52,249 nt of DNA from Bacteroidales bacterium. Lineage in GTDB: Bacteria > Bacteroidota > Bacteroidia > Bacteroidales > UBA932. The notes beneath the pieces are model-generated. The model searched no databases and was not told the DNA's origin. It worked only from the letters and a program-made list of their open reading frames with translations. Of the stretch, positions 8,140 to 16,999 are shown one piece after another. The position numbers and the translations under genes were made by a program. The stretch's first letter is position 1; the number at the start of each line of letters is the position of its first letter. The DNA lies in contig JAHHQQ010000015.1 in NCBI GenBank assembly GCA_020026275.1, positions 1 to 52,249 of the forward strand, read 5' to 3'.

Positions 8140-9375
8140 ATGACGATGAATATAGAACTTTTTACCTTGACCTCTCCCATCCACAATCCGTCGGTGGTGG
8201 ATCGCAACACACAGGAATTCCTCGAGGCTATCTCAAAGGATGCCGGCTGTCATTTTGAAATGAAGGGACAGCATTTTGAGGACTATCAGACGGCAGACCT
8301 GCCTCTCATCTATGTGAGGACAGGTGGAACGGAAGCCATCTTCAGACAGGTGGAAAAGCTGGTGGACGGCAAAGTGCGTCTTCTCACATCCGGCAAGAGC
8401 AATTCTCTTGCGGCATCCATGGAAATCTTGTCCTATCTGAACCGTCAGGGCCGTAAGGGAGAGATCCTGCATGGCTGTCCGTCTTACATTGCAGGGCGTA
8501 TCCGGGAAGAGTATGTAATCTCGCAGGCCAAAAAGGCTTTGCGTGGCACCAGGTTGGGAATCATAGGCCAACCTTCCGACTGGCTCATTGCCAGTGGGGT
8601 GGACCGGACGGTCGTGAAGGAGAAACTGGGCATTGAACTCGTGGAGATTCCTATCACAGAACTGGTGGAAATGGCTCAGAAAGCAAATTTGTCAATTCCC
8701 TTGGTGGATGATCAGTTGGAGGAGAGGATTTCAGCGCATTTTGACCGTCATGCCACCTCCGGACTGGTCAGTTACAAGGAAAATTCCATGCGGATCTACC
8801 GCGCATTGGACGATCTGGTACGGAAATATACTCTTTCCGGCTTCACAATCAGATGTTTTGATTTGTTGTCCTCCATGGAAAATACAGGATGCCTGGCTTT
8901 GGCCTTGTTCAATTCAAGAGGTATTCCAGCTACCTGTGAAGGAGACATCCCTTCCATGCTGACCATGGCCATCGGCAATGCCTTGACAGGTTTTTCCGGC
9001 TTCCAGGCCAATCCTGCCCAAATTGATCCGGAGAAGAATGAAATGCTGCTTGCGCACTGTACCGTTCCGCTCAATATGGTCCGCAATCATGTCTACGATA
9101 CGCATTTCGAGTCCGGAATCGGCTTGGCTGTCCATGGTGAATTGCCGGAAGGGCCTGCCACTTTAGTCAAGTTCTCAGGGCAGTTGGACCGGCTGTATGC
9201 AAAAGATGTTGAACTTCTGAAAAACCAATACGAAAAAGATCTGTGCCGTACGCAGATTGTCGTGAAAGGGGAGAATTTCTCAGAGTATTTCCTGAACAAT
9301 CCGATCGGCAATCACCATGTGGTCTTCTCCGGTCATTTTGCAAGATTGTTCGATAGCTTCTTCAAGAGTCTGTAA
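8140..9375 (+). CDS. L-fucose/L-arabinose isomerase-like protein
   Basis: A 411-residue protein of the fucose/arabinose-isomerase-like family (COG2407 type). The most telling region is the C-terminal half: GIPATCEGDIPSMLTMAIGNALTG (E267 and D269 as candidate metal ligands), GFQANPAQIDPEKNEMLLAHCTVPLNM, and FESGIGLAVHGELPEGPATLVKFSG. This layout is shared with FucI-like ketol isomerases acting on free sugars with a divalent metal. The N-terminal part has an alpha/beta fold with LPLIYVRTGGTE and LGIIGQPSDWLI. The substrate cannot be told: many COG2407 members are uncharacterised. Start: ATG at 8140 (or 8146) is preferred over a TTG at 8116 that overlaps the -7 box. The gene appears monocistronic, with a terminator at 9379. 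Confidence 0.75.
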   Translation: MTMNIELFTLTSPIHNPSVVDRNTQEFLEAISKDAGCHFEMKGQHFEDYQTADLPLIYVRTGGTEAIFRQVEKLVDGKVRLLTSGKSNSLAASMEILSYLNRQGRKGEILHGCPSYIAGRIREEYVISQAKKALRGTRLGIIGQPSDWLIASGVDRTVVKEKLGIELVEIPITELVEMAQKANLSIPLVDDQLEERISAHFDRHATSGLVSYKENSMRIYRALDDLVRKYTLSGFTIRCFDLLSSMENTGCLALALFNSRGIPATCEGDIPSMLTMAIGNALTGFSGFQANPAQIDPEKNEMLLAHCTVPLNMVRNHVYDTHFESGIGLAVHGELPEGPATLVKFSGQLDRLYAKDVELLKNQYEKDLCRTQIVVKGENFSEYFLNNPIGNHHVVFSGHFARLFDSFFKSL

Positions 9376-9378
9376 ATA

Positions 9379-9410
9379 AAAAACATCCGGTGACAACCGG
9401 ATGTTTTTAT
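9379..9410. terminator. Bidirectional terminator
   Basis: A 13-bp perfect stem (9379-9391 and 9396-9408, core ACATCCGGT) with loop GACA. The flanks are A-rich before and T-rich after, so it can serve both the isomerase-like gene and the convergent lipoprotein gene. Confidence 0.88.
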
Positions 9411-9429
9411 TTGCTTGAAGACTGGATTG

Positions 9430-10620
9430 TTATTTGGTCATGTATAAACCGATTTCGATGGTTTTTGCCACCTCAATGTCTTTTTTCAAGGAAGGAACCA
9501 AAATATTCATATCGATATTGGCTATCATGCCACCGGCATTCTTGAGGGTCTGGTTGATAGCTGCCATGTTGTTCGGATCTTCAAGGAATGGAATCAGCAG
9601 ATTTTGCAGGAGACTCTTGCAGGTCGCATTGTCGAGGTAGATGAGAGTTTTGCCATTTTCTTCACGAAGAGAAAGCGGAATACCAGAAGCGACAGTAGGG
9701 AGCAGTTGTAAAGCACCTGGAAGCAGCGGTTTAATGTCAAGAGATGGTTTCTCTATTGCTGCTTTTTCTTTTGGTCTGTTCATGAAGGCATTCATGATGA
9801 CAGTCGGATTGAGGACGAGGAAGAGCTGGTCGTCTTTCTTCATGAAATACTGTGCAACGTTGATATCGTTCTTCATCCAATCCTGTGCTTCCATTCCTTT
9901 CTTCTTGAATTCAGCGACGATGTTGGCGTCAGCCTGGAAAGAAGCGCTGTGGAATAGGCCAAGGAGTTTTTGCTGAACATTCTGGCCTCCAATAGGGAAT
10001 CTCAATGCAAGAGAAATCAATGACTGGGCAGGCATTGCTGGTGGAAAGAAGGAATTGGTAGCTTTGATAGTGCCTTCTGAATCCCATTTGACATAAATTG
10101 GCTCAGAAGAAGGCGCTCCTCCTGCAGTTTCACTTGGTGTCCATGGAGCAAGGTTCAGAGTGGTGCCGGCCAGTTTGTTTTGGGCAGTTACGTTCAGATT
10201 GAGATTGAGCATCTTTTCATTGATGGAGCCAGAATATTTGATAGTTCTGGCAGCATTCTTGTCTTCCCCTTCGAAAGAATAGGCGACACCGTCCATATTT
10301 ACAAGAGCAACATTGAGTACAGTTTCCATTTCACCTGCAACAGCACCAGGGAATGAGATGTCGGCTGCGATGGCTTTGATTGGGTTGATGCCTTTGATTG
10401 TGATTTTTGCAGTTTTGGTATCAGCGGCTTCTACAACAGCATATTTGCCAATCATAGGCTTTTCGCTGTAATTTAGGGAAAGAGTTTTCTTTGAAGATGT
10501 ACCATATTCTCCTGTAATCTGCTCGACTGGAAGAGAGTTGGTTCCTTTTTCTTTTTTACAAGATGTAACGGCTGCGATTGCGCAAAGACCCATTACAAGG
10601 ATTGTTGAAATTTTTTTCAT
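9430..10620 (-). CDS. Lipoprotein of unknown function (DUF4925-like)
   Basis: A 396-residue predicted SPII lipoprotein: residues 1-20 are a signal and C21 is the lipidated residue (AVTSCKKEK). After a short linker come a beta-rich N-terminal half (about 40-190) with repeated hydrophobic strands (KTAKITIKGI, NLNLNVTAQNKLAG) and a helical C-terminal half. Its length and layout recall the Bacteroidetes lipoprotein family DUF4925, but this is from memory and not certain. There are no catalytic motifs. It is a single-gene transcript with its own consensus-like promoter and a shared terminator, so it is probably an abundant cell-envelope protein rather than part of a pathway. Confidence 0.75.
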   Translation of the reverse strand: MKKISTILVMGLCAIAAVTSCKKEKGTNSLPVEQITGEYGTSSKKTLSLNYSEKPMIGKYAVVEAADTKTAKITIKGINPIKAIAADISFPGAVAGEMETVLNVALVNMDGVAYSFEGEDKNAARTIKYSGSINEKMLNLNLNVTAQNKLAGTTLNLAPWTPSETAGGAPSSEPIYVKWDSEGTIKATNSFFPPAMPAQSLISLALRFPIGGQNVQQKLLGLFHSASFQADANIVAEFKKKGMEAQDWMKNDINVAQYFMKKDDQLFLVLNPTVIMNAFMNRPKEKAAIEKPSLDIKPLLPGALQLLPTVASGIPLSLREENGKTLIYLDNATCKSLLQNLLIPFLEDPNNMAAINQTLKNAGGMIANIDMNILVPSLKKDIEVAKTIEIGLYMTK

Positions 10621-10719
10621 GAAAATTAAATTTAATTAATATGTAATTATATTTTTGATTCATGTTTTGCAGGCCAATACAGGCCGGAAGAATCATCAAA
10701 TTTCATGCTCATAAAAGTG

Positions 10720-10751
10720 CAAATTAAAGCATTAATCTTTTTTTTACCAAA
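10720..10751 (-). promoter_or_regulatory. Promoter of the lipoprotein gene
   Basis: On the minus strand, TTTG (10748-10751), 20 bp, then TTAATTTG (10720-10727, one mismatch to TAnnTTTG). It lies about 100 nt before the start codon. Confidence 0.5.
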
Positions 10752-10793
10752 TTTTTGCTTCCGAATGATTTTTTGGGGCAGGGAAAATAAACG

Positions 10794-10828
10794 AAAGGCG
10801 CTCCATCAGATACTGGTGGAGCGCCTTT
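10794..10828 (-). terminator. Terminator after the DUF4855-like gene
   Basis: A GC-rich stem of 12 perfect pairs (AAAGGCGCTCCA at 10794-10805 with 10817-10828), extended by 4 more pairs and a 3-nt loop. The downstream T-run is weak on the minus strand. Confidence 0.7.
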
Positions 10829-10844
10829 ATGGAGTTAGTCGTCT

Positions 10845-11954
10845 TTACTTCGTTACAGGATTCTGAAATCCTTTGTCAACTGCTTTTTTCCAGTTGTCAA
10901 TGCCAAAAATCTTCTTTGCCTGGCGTTTCGCAATTCGAGAAGCGAGTGCCATGTAGCGTTGATGGTCTTCAGCATTGGTGGATTTGGCGAGATTGTAGAA
11001 GGTCAGGTTCCCTTGATAGTAGGCAATCGGGAGATTGTCATACACACCGTATTTGTCAAAGGCGGCGATGTAGTTGTCCAGACGGTAGCCGAAACCTTGT
11101 CCATGAAGTGCTCTGTCGTCAAATTCCATTTCCATGCTCATGTGGTTTTCATAACCGAGTTTGCAGGCATTGTCCAGTCTTTCGATCGGAATCTTGTCGT
11201 TGAAGAAATAGTTCGGCTGGAGATAGGCTATGTCGAATCCCAATTTTCTCCAGTCCTGGAATCCATCGGATCGATAGTATGGAATCCAGTTGAAGTTGTA
11301 TTTCTTGGAGCGTACATAATCTCCGACCTGGATGGACAGGCCACGGCTGTTGGTCGCTTCTTCTGCTATCCAATAGAAGCCGGACAATTCGACATTTTTC
11401 AATTTGGCTTCTTTGAATTTTTGGATGGCATAATCAACGAACCACTGGCAGGCGGTCATTCTGTCTTCCTGGTTGTCGAAATCAAGTTGTTTTCCATTCA
11501 CCTCGCCCCAGTCTTTCTGGTGAGGAATCGGTTCCGGCATGCCGATGACAATCTTCTTCTTGAAGAAATGTTTTGGAGCTTCTTTCCGAACCTTTCCGAT
11601 TTCGTCATTCAATGCGCATATATTGATGCCTGGCGTAAAATAGTCATCCAGAAGTTTTTTCCATTCTTCTTTTCTGCAAGGCAGTTTCCTGTAGCCGGAG
11701 GCAAAACCTCTGGTACCATTGTGAATCTCCAAAAAAAGGTATCCATCGAACAGCCATTGTACGTTGCCTTCTTCATTTTTCATGGAAACATAAGGGGCAA
11801 ACAGGTCTTGTGTCCAAGTATGGCTTCGATGCGCTCCTCCTGAATAGATGAGAACCATATCTTTTGCGATGGGTTTCACTTTTGCATCTGTTGAGGAAAG
11901 TGTTGTGGACATGCAAAGTATTGTTGCAAAAAGGGTGTAAAAAAACTTTTTCAT
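10845..11954 (-). CDS. Secreted DUF4855-like protein (glycosidase-like)
   Basis: A 369-residue exported protein with an SPI signal (about residues 1-24, ending SSTDA). The body has features I associate with DUF4855: IYSGGAHRSHTW, FDGYLFLEI, ELSGFYWIAEEA, a YVRSKKYNFNWIPYYRSDGF segment, DIAYLQPNYFF and SMEMEFDDRAL. These read like successive beta-strand ends of a TIM barrel with acidic residues (EE, E/D) in the positions of a glycoside hydrolase. Function has to my knowledge not been established for the family, so activity on a glycan is only inferred. It is monocistronic, with a -7 box at 12012-12019 and its own terminator. Confidence 0.7.
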   Translation of the reverse strand: MKKFFYTLFATILCMSTTLSSTDAKVKPIAKDMVLIYSGGAHRSHTWTQDLFAPYVSMKNEEGNVQWLFDGYLFLEIHNGTRGFASGYRKLPCRKEEWKKLLDDYFTPGINICALNDEIGKVRKEAPKHFFKKKIVIGMPEPIPHQKDWGEVNGKQLDFDNQEDRMTACQWFVDYAIQKFKEAKLKNVELSGFYWIAEEATNSRGLSIQVGDYVRSKKYNFNWIPYYRSDGFQDWRKLGFDIAYLQPNYFFNDKIPIERLDNACKLGYENHMSMEMEFDDRALHGQGFGYRLDNYIAAFDKYGVYDNLPIAYYQGNLTFYNLAKSTNAEDHQRYMALASRIAKRQAKKIFGIDNWKKAVDKGFQNPVTK

Positions 11955-12011
11955 TTCAGTGCTTGCGTTAAAAAAATTTAAAGTCTTGATATTGGTTATT
12001 AAATGTTTTTA

Positions 12012-12019
12012 CAAATTTA
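12012..12019 (-). promoter_or_regulatory. -7 box of the DUF4855-like gene
   Basis: TAAATTTG on the minus strand, 58 nt before the start codon. No TTG stands at the usual -33 distance. Confidence 0.4.
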
Positions 12020-12161
12020 ATATCTTTTCCGAATTTAGAAAGTGATGAGGTGAAAAAAAGGTGCGAAAAATTGCCTAAATCAAAATTTATGTATTCCTTT
12101 ACAGGTCAATGCTTGAAAGCAACTTGAAGGGAAGATTTCCCCTTTTCATTAACTATACAAG

Positions 12162-13733
12162 ATGGTAGATTATTTGATTATTGGAAGTGGTCTTGCAGGC
12201 CTGTATACAGCCCATAAGGCTTCCGCGTTCGGATCCGTTTTGATTCTTACCAAAAAAACAATCAGAGACAGCAATTCCTATAATGCCCAGGGGGGCATTG
12301 CTGCAGTGACAGATATTGAAGATGATCCGAGATTTCATTTTACAGACACAATTGTAGCCGGCCGTGGCTTATGTGAAGACAAGGCGGTGGACATTCTCGT
12401 CAAGGAGGGTCCTCAGCGTATCCGTCAAATTATTGATGAAGGTATGGTCTTTGACAAGGAGAACGGCAAGTTGTCCTTAGGATTGGAAGGAGGACATCAT
12501 CGTCATCGTATTCTTCATGCAGGCGGTGATTCGACGGGAAGATTTGTGACCGAATTCTTGATTGACCAGGTGGAAGGAGATTCCAACATTCAGGTTCGTG
12601 AAAACATTTCTGTCATTGATTTTCTGGTGGAAGATGGGGTATGTTACGGCGTTCGTTGTTGGAACGAGAAAACGAATCAGGAGGAACTGATATATGCTGA
12701 GCATACTTTCCTGACGACTGGTGGGACCGCTGCAATTTATACCAGAACGACCAATCCTGATACAACTATTGGTGATGGTATCGCCATGGCCTACAAGGCA
12801 GGTTGTCGTATTGTTGACATGGAATTTATTCAGTTTCATCCTTCGGCACTCTATATTCCGGACTCTCAGAAGGCCTTCCTTATCAGTGAGGCGGTCCGTG
12901 GGGAGGGAGCTTATCTCTTGAATAAGGCTGGTAAACGTTTTATGCTGCCGATTCATGAATTGGCGGAATTGGCCCCGAGGGATATTGTCGCCCGTTCCAT
13001 TTTCAAACAGATGGCCGAAGATGACAGGCCTTATGTCATGTTGAGTTTGCGGCACTTGGATGCGGACAAGATTCGCAAGCGTTTCCCGAATATCTTGGCT
13101 AAATGTGCAGAATATGGCTATGACATGACCCAGGAGATTCCGATTGCCCCTGCTGCTCACTATACTGTCGGCGGTGTCGCATCTGATCTGGATGGCCGTT
13201 CTGACATCAAGCGGCTCTATGTCTGCGGTGAAATTGCATCTACCGGCATCATGGGTGCCAATAGGTTGGCGTCGAATTCTTTGCTGGAATGTCTCGTATT
13301 CGCCAACAGGGCCATCAATGTGACCAAGGAGTTCGGGCATATCGAGCATCTTCCTCATTTCGAAAAGAAATACAGCAAAGATGAGTCTGCTGCTGAAAGG
13401 TATTATGAATTGAAGCATCTGATTGCCCATACAATGACTAACTGTTCCGGTATCATCCGTTCTGAGCTGCTCCTTTCTACGGGTTTGAAGATTATACGTA
13501 CCGAATATAATAATCTGGGACCGGAGAAATTTGAATATTACGATGAGGCCTCCCGCAAGTTGTTGGCAGTGGCTTATTTGATTATGTCTGGAGCCAGATT
13601 CAGAAAAGAAAGCCGCGGTGGACATTACAGGGAAGATTATCCGAATTTGAAGGAAGATTTCACGTTGCATACAGTCCAGTTGAAGGATCAACCTTTAAGT
13701 ACCATGCCTGTGAATCTCATGCATGGAGAGTAG
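12162..13733 (+). CDS. nadB: L-aspartate oxidase
   Basis: A 523-residue FAD enzyme, first step of de novo NAD synthesis: L-aspartate to iminoaspartate with oxygen or fumarate as acceptor. It has the FAD-binding GSGLAG at residues 8-13, SYNAQGGIAAV, the substrate-domain block GLEGGHHRHRILHAGGDSTGR, MEFIQFHPSALY, EAVRGEGAYLLN, and the C-terminal FAD signature GIMGANRLASNSLLECLVFANRA. These blocks separate it from succinate dehydrogenase and fumarate reductase flavoproteins. Length is normal for NadB. A small hairpin (12127-12144) lies just before the start. The next gene, 74 nt downstream, carries the two following steps, so the three activities are probably cotranscribed. No NadR/NiaR-type operator was recognised. 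Confidence 0.96.
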   Translation: MVDYLIIGSGLAGLYTAHKASAFGSVLILTKKTIRDSNSYNAQGGIAAVTDIEDDPRFHFTDTIVAGRGLCEDKAVDILVKEGPQRIRQIIDEGMVFDKENGKLSLGLEGGHHRHRILHAGGDSTGRFVTEFLIDQVEGDSNIQVRENISVIDFLVEDGVCYGVRCWNEKTNQEELIYAEHTFLTTGGTAAIYTRTTNPDTTIGDGIAMAYKAGCRIVDMEFIQFHPSALYIPDSQKAFLISEAVRGEGAYLLNKAGKRFMLPIHELAELAPRDIVARSIFKQMAEDDRPYVMLSLRHLDADKIRKRFPNILAKCAEYGYDMTQEIPIAPAAHYTVGGVASDLDGRSDIKRLYVCGEIASTGIMGANRLASNSLLECLVFANRAINVTKEFGHIEHLPHFEKKYSKDESAAERYYELKHLIAHTMTNCSGIIRSELLLSTGLKIIRTEYNNLGPEKFEYYDEASRKLLAVAYLIMSGARFRKESRGGHYREDYPNLKEDFTLHTVQLKDQPLSTMPVNLMHGE

Positions 13734-13807
13734 GATACAGGAGGGGACGGAAACTTCGCCTCTCAAAACAGAATATTTGGCAAATTAGAAATAATTTACA
13801 GAAAACT

Positions 13808-15592
13808 ATGAATTACGATAGTCTTATTGACAAATTGATTGACCTTGCGATTGAAGAGGATATCAATACAGGAGATATCACTACTGAATCTATAATTCCA
13901 GCTTCGTCCAAAGCGATAGCGACGATGGTGGCGAAGGCCGATGGCGTTATTTCCGGCTTGAATGTAGTGGAAATGGTGTTCCGCAGATTTCAGAAGGACA
14001 TTGTCTTTACCCCTTATCTCCAGAATGGTGACAAGGTGAAGAAAGGAGATCTCATCTTGAAGGTGGAAGGTTCTTATCCTGCCTTGCTCAAGGGAGAACG
14101 TCTTGCCTTGAACTTTTTCCAGAGAATGTCTGGAATCGCAACAGAAACAGCAAAATATGTGGAATGCCTGAAAGGCACACACACTCAGCTGTTGGATACG
14201 CGTAAAACCGCTCCGGGTATGAGAGTGACCGACAAACAGGCCGTGAAAGACGGTGGCGGCACCAATCACAGGATGGGTCTCTACGATATGGTCATGATCA
14301 AGGACAATCATATCAAGATGGCCGGCTCCATCACCAAGGCGGTGGAGGAAGTCCGTGCCAAGGTACCTGCCGATATCCGGATTGAAGTGGAAACCACCAC
14401 ACTGGACGAAGTGCGGGAAGCGTTGAAGATGAAGGCAGACGTCATCATGTTGGACAACATGTCCAATGAGATGATGGCGGAAGCCGTCAAGATCATTGAT
14501 GGCAAAGCTCAGACCGAGGCTTCCGGCAACATGGTCATCCCCCGTCTGAAGGGCGTGGCCGAAACCGGCGTGGATTTTATCAGTGTCGGTGCTTTGACTC
14601 ATTCTGTTACGGCATTGGACATCAGCATGAATATTCGTCTGGATGACGAACAGCTCATTAAGGACATCCTGAAATTCAAGAAAGAGAAAAATGCAATCAT
14701 CCTGGCACACTATTATGTGGATGGCCGCATTCAGGAGATTGCTGATTTTGTCGGTGACTCTCTGGAACTTTCCAGAAAGGCCGGTTCAACCGATGCTGAC
14801 ATGATTGTCTTCTGTGGCGTGAAGTTCATGGCGGAGACTGCCGCTGTCATCGCACCGGACAAGAAGGTGATCCTGCCGGTCTTGAGTGCAGGCTGTTCCT
14901 TGGCAGATGGCGTGACCGGAGAAGATTTGAAGGAATGGCACAAGAACAATCCTCATGGCGTAGTGGTCAGCTATGTCAATACGACTGCCGAAGTGAAGGC
15001 GCAGACCGACATCTGCTGCACTTCTGCCAATGCCGTCAAAGTGGTAGAGGCGTTGAAGGCAGGCAAGGTGCCGGGACTGGAGCATTTTGACAAGATCCTG
15101 TTCGTTCCGGACGAGAATCTGGGAGGCTACATCAATTCCACTTCCAAGAGTGGCATGAATTTGTGGAACGGCTGCTGCATTGTCCACAACGAGATTACCT
15201 CTGATGTGATCCGCAGGAGACAGGAGGAATATCCTGAAGCTGATATCCTGATCCATCCGGAGTCCAAATGTTCTTGTGATCCGGAAATTCTCAACAATCC
15301 GCGTTGCTTTTTCTATTCCACTTCCGGTATCATCCGTCATGTGAAAGAGTCAGACAAGAAACAGTTTGTCATCGCTACCGAGTGTGGCGTACTCCACAAA
15401 TTGAAGAAGACTTGTCCAGACAAGGAGTTCATCCCAATCTGCGAGGAGGCCGTTTGCCATGACATGAAGAAGGTGACTTTGGAAGCCCTGTACTATGCGC
15501 TCAAGAACGAGCAGTACGAGATTACCGTTCCGAAAGAGATTGCAGAGAAGGCTGTCGTCTCAATCCAAAGGATGATGGATCTGTGCAAATAA
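13808..15592 (+). CDS. nadC-nadA: Fused nicotinate-nucleotide pyrophosphorylase (NadC) - quinolinate synthase (NadA)
   Basis: One continuous 594-codon ORF holds two enzymes. Residues 1-278 are NadC: EEDINTGDITTE, GERLALNFFQRMSGIAT, LLDTRKTAPGMR (TRKT phosphoribosyl-binding), KDGGGTNHRMGLYDMVMIKDNH, IEVET, IMLDNMS and the C-terminal ISVGALTHS. Residues 285-594 are NadA: KNAIILAHYYVDGRIQEIADFVGDSLELSRKA, with three cysteines placed to bind the 4Fe-4S cluster, C336 (FCGVKF), C457 (NGCCIVH) and C526 (ATECG), plus HPESKC and STSGI. NadA normally forms quinolinate from iminoaspartate and DHAP; NadC then makes nicotinate mononucleotide. The join at about 277-285 (nt 14636-14662) has almost no linker and no stop. 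In most bacteria these are separate genes. Both halves look complete. Confidence 0.95.
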   Translation: MNYDSLIDKLIDLAIEEDINTGDITTESIIPASSKAIATMVAKADGVISGLNVVEMVFRRFQKDIVFTPYLQNGDKVKKGDLILKVEGSYPALLKGERLALNFFQRMSGIATETAKYVECLKGTHTQLLDTRKTAPGMRVTDKQAVKDGGGTNHRMGLYDMVMIKDNHIKMAGSITKAVEEVRAKVPADIRIEVETTTLDEVREALKMKADVIMLDNMSNEMMAEAVKIIDGKAQTEASGNMVIPRLKGVAETGVDFISVGALTHSVTALDISMNIRLDDEQLIKDILKFKKEKNAIILAHYYVDGRIQEIADFVGDSLELSRKAGSTDADMIVFCGVKFMAETAAVIAPDKKVILPVLSAGCSLADGVTGEDLKEWHKNNPHGVVVSYVNTTAEVKAQTDICCTSANAVKVVEALKAGKVPGLEHFDKILFVPDENLGGYINSTSKSGMNLWNGCCIVHNEITSDVIRRRQEEYPEADILIHPESKCSCDPEILNNPRCFFYSTSGIIRHVKESDKKQFVIATECGVLHKLKKTCPDKEFIPICEEAVCHDMKKVTLEALYYALKNEQYEITVPKEIAEKAVVSIQRMMDLCK

Positions 15593-15629
15593 AACAAGAA
15601 AGTCCCTTCTTGAAGAGGGAATATTATAG

Positions 15630-15675
15630 AAGAAAAGAGGAAAGATCTTCAGAATCTTTCCTCTTTTCTTGTTTG
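15630..15675 (+). terminator. Terminator after nadC-nadA
   Basis: A 17-bp perfect stem (15630-15646 with 15654-15670, core AGAAAAGAGGAAAGAT) and a 7-nt loop, ending in a T-rich tract. The A-rich left flank means it could also serve the convergent permease gene. Confidence 0.8.
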
Positions 15676-15711
15676 TGCAAGCGGGGGGCAGGAGTCTTTT
15701 CTCTTGCCGTA

Positions 15712-16929
15712 TCATATTTTTTTCAAGTAAGTCCGGGTGGGAAGAAGTGCGATGAGGTAGCCGACAAGAGTGATGGTCAAGATGCAGAACAGGACATCCG
15801 AGCATTTGACAATCATTGGATAAGCTTCATACAAGAAGCTGCCCGGCATTCTGATGAAGCCGAATAGGGTTTGCAGCCAACAAAAGAGCAGGCCGAGGAC
15901 CAGCCCCACTGCCATGCCGATGAGGGAGATGAGCCAGCCTTCGAGTATGAAGATCCGCCGGATCAGACGAGTATCCGCTCCCATGCTGTTCAGGATTCCG
16001 ATATCGTGTTTCTTTTCAATGATGAGCATGGCCAATGAACCGAAAATGTTGAAGCCGATGATGATGACGACGAAAAGTAGGATGAGATAGACGGATGCCT
16101 TTTCATACTTCATCATTTTGTAGAGGGAGGGGTTCTGTTGGAAACGGTCCAGCACCAAGTATTGGGAGCCCAATCGGTTTTTCAGTTCCTGTGTCAGGCG
16201 ATGACGGTCCTTTATATCCAGTCCGATTCTGAAACGGATTTCTACTCCACTGACCTCTTCCGTATATTCGAGCAGTTCCCGCATTTCCGCAATCGGGAGG
16301 AGAATCAGGTCTTTGTCCGGTGTGCCGTTGACAGAGAAAACACCGGAAGGCAACATATCAATCATTTCAATGGCAGATACCGGATTGGACAGGGATATTT
16401 TCCGTGTCCTGGAAGGAAAATAGATTTCCAGAGGATAAAAGAATCGTGGACTGAGATCCAGAGCATTGGCCAGTCCGGCTCCGACAATCGCTTTGGGCAG
16501 ATCGCCATGGTAGAGACGGAATTTCCCTTCGACAATGTGGTCGCGGATTGGGGAACTGGCTTCATAGACGTCGTCCACGCCCTTTGCCTTGGCGAGGGCA
16601 TTCCTTCCGTCGTAACTGACATAGACGTTCTCTTCCAGCACATTGCATACTGAAGCGGTTTCTTCGCAGGAATTGATCCAATCCAACGCCTCCATGTCAG
16701 GAATGAATACTTTTCCGACGGCAGGTTTGACATACAGGTCTGGCTCCACATTGCTCATGGAGTCTCTGATAAGTGACTCGAATCCGTTGAAGATGGACAG
16801 GATGATGATAAGAGCAGCTGTTCCAATGGCCATTCCAATAGCGCTGATCGCCGAAATGATGTTGATTACATTGTGTGATTTCTTGGCGAACAGGTAGCGT
16901 TTGGCTATGTAAAAGGGCAGATACATCAA
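15712..16929 (-). CDS. LolC/LolE-type ABC transporter permease (FtsX family)
   Basis: A 405-residue inner-membrane protein of the lipoprotein-releasing permease family. A cytoplasmic N-terminus (FYIAKRYLFAKKSHNVINIISAIS) precedes TM1 (about 28-50, GTAALIIILSIFNGFESLI). A periplasmic MacB_PCD-like domain of about 210 residues follows, then three TM helices (about 275-300, 318-350, 375-395). LolC/E extract outer-membrane lipoproteins from the inner membrane with the ATPase LolD, which is not encoded here. Many lipoproteins in this window would be clients. Position as last gene of tyrS-rbfA-permease is consistent with a Bacteroidales housekeeping cluster. LolC and LolE cannot be separated by sequence alone; Bacteroidota often have such proteins in more than one copy. 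Confidence 0.85.
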   Translation of the reverse strand: MMYLPFYIAKRYLFAKKSHNVINIISAISAIGMAIGTAALIIILSIFNGFESLIRDSMSNVEPDLYVKPAVGKVFIPDMEALDWINSCEETASVCNVLEENVYVSYDGRNALAKAKGVDDVYEASSPIRDHIVEGKFRLYHGDLPKAIVGAGLANALDLSPRFFYPLEIYFPSRTRKISLSNPVSAIEMIDMLPSGVFSVNGTPDKDLILLPIAEMRELLEYTEEVSGVEIRFRIGLDIKDRHRLTQELKNRLGSQYLVLDRFQQNPSLYKMMKYEKASVYLILLFVVIIIGFNIFGSLAMLIIEKKHDIGILNSMGADTRLIRRIFILEGWLISLIGMAVGLVLGLLFCWLQTLFGFIRMPGSFLYEAYPMIVKCSDVLFCILTITLVGYLIALLPTRTYLKKI

Positions 16930-16949
16930 AGGGGACGTATAACTGGAAA

Positions 16950-16990
16950 ATCCGGAAAACTTGTATCCAAGAAGGATCGGTTTTCCGGAT
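16950..16990. repeat. Inverted repeat between rbfA and the permease gene
   Basis: Perfect 11-bp arms ATCCGGAAAAC (16950-16960) and GTTTTCCGGAT (16980-16990) enclose 19 nt. It lies between two genes in the same orientation; on the minus strand it is followed by a short T-run, so it may attenuate read-through. Confidence 0.55.
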
Positions 16991-16999
16991 AGTTCAAAC

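Noticed and set aside
12477..13691. A 404-codon frame on the minus strand opposite nadB, and similar long antisense frames at 1967-2932, 3938-4783, 5066-5983, 6898-7995 and 10959-11843
   Set aside because: Each lies wholly or mainly opposite a strongly supported gene, shows no family motifs and has a composition expected from the complementary codons.
14620..14670. NadC and NadA being two genes joined by a sequencing error
   Set aside because: The frame is the same through the junction with no indel needed, and both domain ends are canonical. It could still be refuted by read data, as stated in the finding.
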